The notes beneath the pieces were generated by a model that saw only the letters and a list, made by a program, of their open reading frames with translations, was not told the origin of the DNA and made no database searches. A stretch of 48,885 bases of DNA from Clostridia bacterium (GTDB taxonomy: Bacteria > Bacillota > Clostridia > Oscillospirales > Acutalibacteraceae). This document shows positions 42,238 to 48,885 of the stretch, piece by piece. The stretch covers positions 1 through 48,885 of the forward strand of contig JAFWYP010000056.1 in assembly GCA_017517665.1 (NCBI GenBank). The letters are read 5' to 3'. The stretch's first letter is position 1. The number at the start of each line of letters is the position of its first letter. The position numbers were made by a program, and so were the translations under genes.

Positions 42238-43158
42238 CTACTTTCTCTTTTTCAATCTCGGATATCTTAAATCAATAACTTCGTAATCATTGTTTACATT
42301 ATACGTGTGCAAACCGTTGAATTGAATTTTCTTGGTGTTGTTAAGTAAGCTGACACAAACATTTTCACCATTGGTTTTACTATTCGGAGACAATACTCTT
42401 TTAAACGGTATCTCTTCATAACTGTTCACAGAAAAATTAACAACCCGATTAAAGATAACTGCATCGCCATACACAGTATCGTCTTGTGACGGTCTTATCA
42501 TATTATCTTTTTCAAAAATTACATTTCCTGCCGACCTGAGGCACAAGTTGCATTTGAGCAACTGCTTGCATTCACCGCTTTTTTCGTTAATCAAAAAAAG
42601 GTTGTCGTCAGAACTATGTTCATTAGCAATTGTGGTGAAATAGTAGTTTTCGTTTTGATAACAAAAGGGGGTTGTGTCAACACAAGGTTGTTTGCAAACA
42701 GTTCTGAACTTTGTCCATTTTTTTGGAAAATCTATCGCTTTATATAATGTTGCTTCATTGTTATCTTTGGTTTCAGGCATCATATAAAGATCATTACCAC
42801 GTTGAAAAATGCAAGGATATGACAAATGGTATTTTTCTTTGAGACATATACGAAATTTTCCGCAACGATTACCTTTCAACTTTGCATACCCAATTACACC
42901 CTTTGAGTGTTTTTTATCATATAACTCAGCGAAAAGATAATTAACGCCATTGTGTTTTATCAAGAACGGATCAGCCATCCAGTATCGGAGTGTACTTTTA
43001 ATTAATATGAAACCGTCACCGCAGCTTTCATTTTCATACAGAGCTTTTCCGGTTCGCTGACGAAAAGCAATTGCATAGCGATTATTTGTATACTGATAAT
43101 AAAATGAGTTTATCTTTTTCTGAATGTTTCGTTTTAATCGGTATAATCGCTCTTTCAT
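42238..43158 (-). CDS. Beta-propeller protein similar to the N-terminal domain of glucosamine inositolphosphorylceramide transferase 1 (GINT1-like)
   Basis: About 306 residues. Repeating blade motifs: RYWMADPFLIKHNGVNYLFA, YPCIFQRGNDLYMMPET, KQPCVDTTPFCYQNENYYF, LRSAGNVIFEKDNMIRPSQD, and FNGLHTYNV. The pattern matches the five-bladed propeller domain found at the N-terminus of plant/bacterial GINT1-type proteins and in bacterial polysaccharide clusters. Role here is unknown; possibly a sugar-modifying or glycan-binding enzyme. The start at 43158 has AAAGGATG upstream; an ATG at 43182 lies within the previous gene. Confidence 0.7.
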   Translation of the reverse strand: MKERLYRLKRNIQKKINSFYYQYTNNRYAIAFRQRTGKALYENESCGDGFILIKSTLRYWMADPFLIKHNGVNYLFAELYDKKHSKGVIGYAKLKGNRCGKFRICLKEKYHLSYPCIFQRGNDLYMMPETKDNNEATLYKAIDFPKKWTKFRTVCKQPCVDTTPFCYQNENYYFTTIANEHSSDDNLFLINEKSGECKQLLKCNLCLRSAGNVIFEKDNMIRPSQDDTVYGDAVIFNRVVNFSVNSYEEIPFKRVLSPNSKTNGENVCVSLLNNTKKIQFNGLHTYNVNNDYEVIDLRYPRLKKRK

Positions 43159-43172
43159 CAGTTTCACATCCT

Positions 43173-44378
43173 TTAACTGCAATATTCGTCAATCGCATTT
43201 TGCCATTGAGAAATAATATTTTTAATCTCAAGTCTTTCTCTAACAGCGGTAGCATTCTGCCCGCATTTTTCAGCAAATACCCTGTCATTTGCAAATTTCT
43301 TCATTGCTTCAATCAGTGCGGTTTCATCATCCTTGGGAATTAACAAACCGTTAATTCCGTCTTCAATATATTCACGGGATCCGCCCCCGTCACAATCTGT
43401 GCAAATGCAGGGTAATCCCAAAGCCATTGCTTCAATCATTGTGTTGGATAACCCTTCAAAAGTGGAAGTCGAAATGAACATAGCCGCATCTTTTACAACT
43501 TCGTGTATATCTTTTCTCGCATTATGTATTTTAACGCAATCGGTTAAATCAAGCGTATCTATCAGATTTAATAATTCTGTTCTATGTTCCTCTTCTGCTT
43601 GCGTAACGATATTTCCGTATATATCAATACAATAATCAGGAAACTCGTTATGAAAAACAGAAAACGCCTTTATTAACAAATCGAGTCGTTTTTCTTTTGA
43701 AATCCTGCAAAAATTAACTATTCTGTTATTACGCTCGCCTTTATAAACCGGTGTTGCTAAAGCTAACGGATTACCTATAACCTTAATGTTACTTACTCCC
43801 AGCTTTTTAAAATAATCAGAAGTATAGTTGGTTTGACTGACAACGCCGGAAAAAGACTTCATAAGAATAGATGCAATATCTGTATCAAGTCCACCCAGCT
43901 CGCCTTCTGCATAGGTTTTGGTTCCGTAAAGCATATCGCATTTTATACCAATCGAAGCATAAAAAACATCAATCGCATAACTTAATCCCAATGCAATTAT
44001 AATAGGGTTACTAAATTGCTCAAGAGTTTCTTTTAATGATAAGCTGTTTCTTATTTTAGAAACAGAAAAGCCTAAAAAACGTCTTGCTTTGGATTTTTTC
44101 GGAATAAAAAAACTGAATATTTTCAGAAGTTTTATTCTGAGTGCAATTTTTCTTTTTGCAGCTTTATTGATATTTGTTGTTGTGTTTTTTGTAGATACAA
44201 CAGACACATTTTCTTTCAAATCAAAGAAGGATTGCTCGTTTTGATCTTTAGTAACAATAATATAAGCCTCTTTGTTAATGTCAGAAAAACCGTTGGCTAA
44301 CATTGTAGCGTGCTTTGCGATACCGCCATTCTTATTGTTTCCTATAACAATAAGAACAGGTCTTTTTTTGTTTTTCAT
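43173..44378 (-). CDS. Family 4 glycosyltransferase
   Basis: 401 residues, GT-B fold. N-terminal GNNKNGGIAKHATMLANGF; C-terminal donor domain RIVNFCRISKEKRLDLLIKAF, DIYGN, ISTSTFEGLSNTMIEAMALG with the E-x7-E motif, and CTDCDGGGSREYIEDGINGLL. Closely related in pattern to the gene at 45491-46675 (same NFCRIS and EAMALGLPC/EAMAMGLPC stretches), so probably a duplication with changed acceptor. Lysine/asparagine-rich and AT-rich. Confidence 0.93.
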   Translation of the reverse strand: MKNKKRPVLIVIGNNKNGGIAKHATMLANGFSDINKEAYIIVTKDQNEQSFFDLKENVSVVSTKNTTTNINKAAKRKIALRIKLLKIFSFFIPKKSKARRFLGFSVSKIRNSLSLKETLEQFSNPIIIALGLSYAIDVFYASIGIKCDMLYGTKTYAEGELGGLDTDIASILMKSFSGVVSQTNYTSDYFKKLGVSNIKVIGNPLALATPVYKGERNNRIVNFCRISKEKRLDLLIKAFSVFHNEFPDYCIDIYGNIVTQAEEEHRTELLNLIDTLDLTDCVKIHNARKDIHEVVKDAAMFISTSTFEGLSNTMIEAMALGLPCICTDCDGGGSREYIEDGINGLLIPKDDETALIEAMKKFANDRVFAEKCGQNATAVRERLEIKNIISQWQNAIDEYCS

Positions 44379-44388
44379 AAAAAGCTCC

Positions 44389-45498
44389 TCAGAACGCTTT
44401 TCGGATTTTTTTGTATATCTTACCGATAAGTTTGCTTTCGGTCAGCCAATGCAATACAGGCTTTACCAAAACTGTTTTTACCTTTTCTGTAAATTTCCTA
44501 TCTGATTCATATAAAATTATTGCTTTTGGTCTTTTTTTGTGTATCAGCTTATAATATACCCTATATCTTTTTGCCATTTTTTCTATGGGTATATTTCCAT
44601 AATAGCGTTCGTTGATTTCATCATTCATTATAAGAGCGATCTGCTGCAATGCTCTTTTTTTATTCTGTTTATAAAATTTTAATTCATTCTCTAAACAATC
44701 GATAGTGCTGAAAAAAGCTCTCAGATGCATTTGATTTAACATTGCTTCTGATTCCAATGCTTCTGTTATAGTATACAAATGTAAAATCAGATTTTTAAAT
44801 GCTTTCCATGCATCAGGGGTATATCTTCTTGATTTTGAATTTAAGACAACTCTGTTGTGATATAAATACTTGTCACCCAGATAAACCAGAACATTAGCTT
44901 TTATGGTTGCTTCATAGGTCAACACCAAGTCTTCACATCGTCTAACTTCGGGATTATAACTGATATCAGATTTAATCAATTCACTTCTGTATAATCTGAG
45001 ACAATTAGACCACCTGATTGCTCTTCTTTCGCCATTATCAGCAACATATGCCAATGTTTTTGATAATATCATTTCTTCAATTGCTTTGCGGTCATAAACC
45101 CCGGACTCTATTTCGGGAGAAAAACGATGTCCGTCTGCATTTTGAATACAATTACAAAAAACAATATCGGCATTATTTTTTGTAGCTTCCATGTACATAG
45201 TTTCATACATGGAAGTTTCAACCCAGTCGTCAGAATCGACAAAACCGATATATTCCCCATTCGCCAAACTGATTCCGTCTCTGCGTGCCATTACTGCTCC
45301 CGCATTTTCCTTATGATAATATGACACTCTGCTGTCAGCAAGATAGGTCTTACAGATTTCAGCACTTCCGTCTGTTGAACCGTCATCAATGAGAATGATT
45401 TCTATATCCTTGAGTGTTTGATTAACAATGCTGTCAAGGCATTGCACAAGATACTTTTCAGCATTATAAATTGGAACAATAACACTGACTTTAACCAT
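44389..45498 (-). CDS. Family 2 glycosyltransferase
   Basis: 369 residues. KVSVIVPIYNAEKYLVQCLD, IILIDDGSTDGSAEI, MARRDGISLANGEYIGFVD then SDDWVE metal motif. C-terminal basic tail (about 300-369) with a helical, membrane-contacting look. Overlaps the upstream glycosyltransferase by eight bases, so translation is coupled. Donor and linkage not predictable. Confidence 0.93.
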   Translation of the reverse strand: MVKVSVIVPIYNAEKYLVQCLDSIVNQTLKDIEIILIDDGSTDGSAEICKTYLADSRVSYYHKENAGAVMARRDGISLANGEYIGFVDSDDWVETSMYETMYMEATKNNADIVFCNCIQNADGHRFSPEIESGVYDRKAIEEMILSKTLAYVADNGERRAIRWSNCLRLYRSELIKSDISYNPEVRRCEDLVLTYEATIKANVLVYLGDKYLYHNRVVLNSKSRRYTPDAWKAFKNLILHLYTITEALESEAMLNQMHLRAFFSTIDCLENELKFYKQNKKRALQQIALIMNDEINERYYGNIPIEKMAKRYRVYYKLIHKKRPKAIILYESDRKFTEKVKTVLVKPVLHWLTESKLIGKIYKKIRKAF

Positions 45499-46675
45499 TT
45501 ATCAGTTCCATCCATTTCTTAATTATTTTATCAACAGACTGTTCTTCGCGTATCTTTATAGAGTTATGCGATAACTTATTTGCAAGCTCAGGATTTTCTG
45601 CAATCTTTTTCATAGCAAGATAAAGTGCGTGTGAATCACCTACAGGAGTAAGCAGACCGTTTTCACCGTCTTTGATAACTGCTCTTGCACCGCCTGCGGG
45701 GCAGTCTGTACAAACACACGGAAGACCCATAGCCATGGCTTCAAGCATAGAGTTTGACATTCCTTCATAATCCGAAGAGGAAACAAACATTGAGTAATCT
45801 TTTATATAATCGTGAATATCGCTTTTTGCAGGTAAAATATGAATTGAGTTTTCAAGATGATGGTATCTTATGCGTTCGTTAACGGAATCAAGATAGCCTT
45901 CAACTTCATTGCCCACGGGGTCGCCGATAATATCAAGTTCGTAATCTGGAAAATCCTTGTGGAATTCAGCAAATGCATCAACAAGCATAATCAGATTTTT
46001 CTGACCCGATATTCTGCAAAAGTTAACGATACGCTTGATTCTTTCGCCTTCATATACCTCGGGTAAATCGGGTTTTACGGGGTTGAAGATAACCTTGCCT
46101 TTGACGGGCGTGTTTTCTTCATACCATTTCTGAGCATCAGGCGATTGAAAAACAACGCCGTCCGCCTTGTGAAATTCATTTTTCAGAAATGCCATTGTGG
46201 TTTTGCTTGAAAGAGACTGACAGGGATCGCCTCTTTCAGAAATGATCAGCTTATTTTTCTTTGTTACCGATAAAAGCGAATAAAAAATAGAATCATAAAG
46301 AAAAGCAACCACCGATGCATCGGAATGTTTTCTGAAATATTTTTTCAGCCAAACTACTGATTTGTAATTTCTTGAACGGTATTTAAAAACGGAAGATTTT
46401 TCTTTGAAACCAAGCTTGCCGATGATTCGTGCAAAAAGCATAAGCAGTTTTGATGCCAAAGATGAAACTTTTTGATTTTCAGTTTCATCCGGCAGGGAGA
46501 TAACATTTATTCTGCTGTCGATATCTTTTAAAACGGCATCGTTTTTGTTTTGGTGGGTAAGTACAAGCGAAACACAGTTACCTTTTTGGGCTGCAGCACG
46601 GCTGAGAAGCGAAATAACTCGTTCAGCACCGCCACCGTTCATAACCTTCATCACAAAAATAAGCTTTTTTGGCAT
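45491..46675 (-). CDS. Family 4 glycosyltransferase
   Basis: About 394 residues, GT-B fold. LIFVMKVMNGGGAERVISLLS at the N-terminus; RIVNFCRISGQKNLIMLVDAF, LDIIGDP, SSDYEGMSNSMLEAMAMG (E-x7-E), CTDCPAGGARAVIKDGENG. Pattern resembles GalNAc/FucNAc-type transferases such as PglA/PglH relatives, but donor choice is inference. The start at 46675 (MPKKLIF) is preferred by family pattern; an earlier ATG at 46693 is also in frame. Less AT-rich than its neighbours. Confidence 0.9.
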   Translation of the reverse strand: MPKKLIFVMKVMNGGGAERVISLLSRAAAQKGNCVSLVLTHQNKNDAVLKDIDSRINVISLPDETENQKVSSLASKLLMLFARIIGKLGFKEKSSVFKYRSRNYKSVVWLKKYFRKHSDASVVAFLYDSIFYSLLSVTKKNKLIISERGDPCQSLSSKTTMAFLKNEFHKADGVVFQSPDAQKWYEENTPVKGKVIFNPVKPDLPEVYEGERIKRIVNFCRISGQKNLIMLVDAFAEFHKDFPDYELDIIGDPVGNEVEGYLDSVNERIRYHHLENSIHILPAKSDIHDYIKDYSMFVSSSDYEGMSNSMLEAMAMGLPCVCTDCPAGGARAVIKDGENGLLTPVGDSHALYLAMKKIAENPELANKLSHNSIKIREEQSVDKIIKKWMELING

Positions 46676-46734
46676 AATTTTACTCGACATCATTAATCAC
46701 AAAACCTTCAACATTCATCATTAAATAAAAACTG

Positions 46735-47781
46735 TTACAGTTTTCTTTTCAGAGAAACAATTTTTTTGTAAAGTCTTCGTTTGAAAAATTCAACTTTTAT
46801 TTTTCTGAATTCACCACAAACCCAATAATAGTAAAGATTTTTATATTGTTGATTTACATAAGAATCAAAAGTATTCACGCCGCAAGAAGGCATCAGAGAC
46901 ATCCAATCAAATTCTAATATTGAATCCATTTTCTTGTTTGTTGTTGCATTTTCACAGGATTTCACAAAAATGTACATAACATCGGAAAACCATCGTGCAT
47001 AAATTTTTTGTTTAAATTCTTCAGTATTAAGTTTCCATTCCGACAATACAAAAAGCATCTCTTTAAACACATGAGAAGAATCTTTTTTTGCAATAACTTC
47101 CGGACTGAAATTGCGAGATATGCTGGCAGTATTATATCTATAGTTATACAATGGCACATCTGCATATATAATTTTTTTCGCATATATAATTGGATAAATT
47201 GATTGCAATGTATCCTCCGACATGTTTTTTGAAAAATATTTTTTGTAATCTATAGGATCTCGCTTCAAAATTTCTGTTTTGATAGCCTTTATCCACAACG
47301 CATCAATACTGTCACCGGTCGCAAGCATTTCAAAAACTCTTTTCTTGTTATCCGCACTCCATATTTCGGAATCTTCAGCAACAAATCTGTTTCTTTTATT
47401 CTTTATCCCGTCACTATAATAATTAAAAGAGTATATTACCATATCAATATTAACATCTTTTAACAAATAATTGTTAACAGTTTCCAGCAAATTACATTCA
47501 ATAAAATCATCCGAGTCAACGAAAATACAAAATTCACCTTGAGCTTTATCAATTGCAATTCTTCTTGCTGAAATTAATCCTTGATTTTCCTTGTGAATAA
47601 CATGTATTTTTTGGGGATATTTTTCTGCAAAAGAATCACATAAATAGGAACTGTTATCTGTTGATCCATCATCAACAATAATAACTTCATAATCTTCAAA
47701 AGTCTGATTTACAACAGATTTCAGACATTGTTCCAGATATCTTTCAACATTATAAACAGGTATCAATATACTGAATTTCAA
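46735..47781 (-). CDS. Family 2 glycosyltransferase
   Basis: About 348 residues. KFSILIPVYNVERYLEQCLK, VIIVDDGSTDNSSYLCDSF, HKENQGLISARRIAIDKA and FVDSDDFIE. I use TTG 47781, seven bases after GGAGG and directly after the upstream stop; a GTG at 47808 lies inside the previous gene. C-terminal part is helical and basic. Strongly AT-rich. Confidence 0.9.
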   Translation of the reverse strand: MKFSILIPVYNVERYLEQCLKSVVNQTFEDYEVIIVDDGSTDNSSYLCDSFAEKYPQKIHVIHKENQGLISARRIAIDKAQGEFCIFVDSDDFIECNLLETVNNYLLKDVNIDMVIYSFNYYSDGIKNKRNRFVAEDSEIWSADNKKRVFEMLATGDSIDALWIKAIKTEILKRDPIDYKKYFSKNMSEDTLQSIYPIIYAKKIIYADVPLYNYRYNTASISRNFSPEVIAKKDSSHVFKEMLFVLSEWKLNTEEFKQKIYARWFSDVMYIFVKSCENATTNKKMDSILEFDWMSLMPSCGVNTFDSYVNQQYKNLYYYWVCGEFRKIKVEFFKRRLYKKIVSLKRKL

Positions 47782-47783
47782 AT

Positions 47784-48885
47784 TTATGCCTCCAATAATT
47801 TGCACCAATCGTTAAAATATCTTGCTCTTTCGCTTGAATAATCAATTTCTGACAGATTGTTCTTCATTTTTGTTCTTGTTTCTGAATTTGTTATCATTGT
47901 TTCAAGTGCTTCTGCTAATGCTTCTGGGGTTATATCAGCCAAATATCCTGTTTTTCCTTCATCGACCATAACAATACCGCCGGCTGTTTTTGTTGATACC
48001 ATAGGCAAACATAAAATCTGAGCTTCAAGCATTGCAATTGACAAAGCCTCTTCATACGAAGGCTGAACATATACATCGCTTATCCCCAAATACGGATACG
48101 GATTTTTCTGCATACCGGTTAAGTTAATGCAATCATTAAGTTTATATTGATCAATCAATTTTTCAATTTCAGGTCTTGTTGGGCCATCACCGACAAAATA
48201 CCATAAAAATTCAAAACCTTTGTCTTTCAATATCTTAGCTGCTTTCACTGCCAAATCAATACCTTTTACAGGGGAAAAACGTGCACAGGTACAAAAAATC
48301 AGTCTGTCATCTTTTTTGATTTCTACTTCAGCAGACATTTCTTGTATCAGCTGAGGATTTGTGTAATTTTCAATAACCAAAACCTTGCCATCTATACCAT
48401 TATACCATTCATACAACGATTTCTTTATATCCTCGTGTTCAACTACAATAGAATCATAGTTTGGCATAGTTGCCTGATGAACATCGTGTAATTCATCAGT
48501 AGAAACCTGATAAAACATTATTTTTCTTTTTGCCTTTATGTACTTGTCAACAAACAGGGTACTATAACCTTGCCAATAAGATATTGCCACATCATATTCA
48601 ACATCAGAAAAATATTTCTTTTTTTCATTTTCAAACATCGAAAACATAACATATTCAGATAATTTGGCAGTCAAATTGTCTGTTTTTTCTTTTAAACCAA
48701 AAAACTTGCAAAGGAAAAGCAAAACCTGTAAATATAACACATATGGAAATCTATAATAATGGACATCATCTTCATTAATCAAAATTTTCACGTTTTTATT
48801 AACATACGGCAATAAATCCAATCTGTTTTTTCTGATATACAGTGTTACTTCATTAACACTGTAATCAACACTGTTAAGAGCAGAA
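47784..48885 (-). CDS. Family 4 glycosyltransferase, 5' end beyond window
   Basis: The frame stays open to the last base of the window: upstream of TTG 48821 it reads SALNSVDYSVNEVTLYIRKN, which fits the usual N-terminal part of GT4 enzymes, so the gene is cut by the window edge. Donor domain: LIFCTCARFSPVKGIDLAVK, FVGDGPTRPEIEKLI, VQPSYEEALSIAMLEAQIL (E-x7-E), STKTAGGIVMVDEGKTGYL. About 367 residues are visible. Operon promoter should lie further upstream outside the window. Confidence 0.92.
   Translation of the reverse strand, partial: SALNSVDYSVNEVTLYIRKNRLDLLPYVNKNVKILINEDDVHYYRFPYVLYLQVLLFLCKFFGLKEKTDNLTAKLSEYVMFSMFENEKKKYFSDVEYDVAISYWQGYSTLFVDKYIKAKRKIMFYQVSTDELHDVHQATMPNYDSIVVEHEDIKKSLYEWYNGIDGKVLVIENYTNPQLIQEMSAEVEIKKDDRLIFCTCARFSPVKGIDLAVKAAKILKDKGFEFLWYFVGDGPTRPEIEKLIDQYKLNDCINLTGMQKNPYPYLGISDVYVQPSYEEALSIAMLEAQILCLPMVSTKTAGGIVMVDEGKTGYLADITPEALAEALETMITNSETRTKMKNNLSEIDYSSERARYFNDWCKLLEA

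Overview
The window looks like the chromosome of an anaerobic, spore-forming-lineage Clostridia member (Bacillota), probably a gut Oscillospirales/Ruminococcaceae-type bacterium. The evidence is a Clostridia-type Rnf operon in the order C-D-G-E-A-B, a SCIFF/ranthipeptide precursor with its radical SAM maturase, sporulation/germination relatives (YpeB-like protein, truncated SpoVAD), strong AGGAGG-type ribosome binding sites, sigma-A promoters, and LytR-CpsA-Psr proteins. Placement below class level is inference.

Layout. 1-620: a tRNA-Arg(CCU) gene with terminator, followed by degenerate copies of its 5' half and short repeats (likely scars of integration events). 0.6-4.3 kb: glycolysis genes pgk-tpiA-gpmI. 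4.4-7.3 kb: SCIFF precursor, internal terminator, SCIFF maturase, and a PLP decarboxylase-like gene. 7.3-10 kb: YpeB-like membrane protein and a secreted metallophosphoesterase. 10.1-10.7 kb: a small membrane protein behind two consensus promoters and GAACA/TGTTC inverted repeats resembling LexA operators. 10.7-15.6 kb: a glycerophosphotransferase, tRNA-Gln(CUG), a Thr-rich lipoprotein, a lipoprotein-type MltG, a 48-residue cysteine-rich peptide gene and an Fe-dependent alcohol dehydrogenase. 15.7-22.7 kb: one operon, apbE - NusG-II protein - Gx protein - rnfCDGEAB, for an ion-pumping ferredoxin:NAD+ oxidoreductase plus its flavin-attaching enzyme; rnfC carries a one-base frameshift. 22.8-25.2 kb: secreted LCAT-like hydrolase and a truncated spoVAD.

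25.3-48.9 kb is a cell-surface glycan region. A short plus-strand unit (LCP ligase - nucleotide-sugar epimerase - PqqD-like protein) converges on a minus-strand cluster of about 21 kb with short or overlapping gene junctions. In transcription order that cluster holds glycosyltransferases (the first one cut by the window end), a beta-propeller sugar-transferase-like protein, Wzm/Wzt ABC exporter with a glycan-binding C-terminal domain, polysaccharide pyruvyl transferase, the CapE-CapG-CapF route to UDP-N-acetyl-L-fucosamine, a nucleotidyltransferase, a second LCP protein, a subtilisin-like protease (with a one-base frameshift near its C-terminus), and an MBOAT/DHHW O-acylation pair. The genes fit together as synthesis, export, decoration (pyruvate, acyl groups) and wall attachment of a FucNAc-containing polymer. 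No CRISPR array, rRNA, transposase gene or integrase gene was seen.
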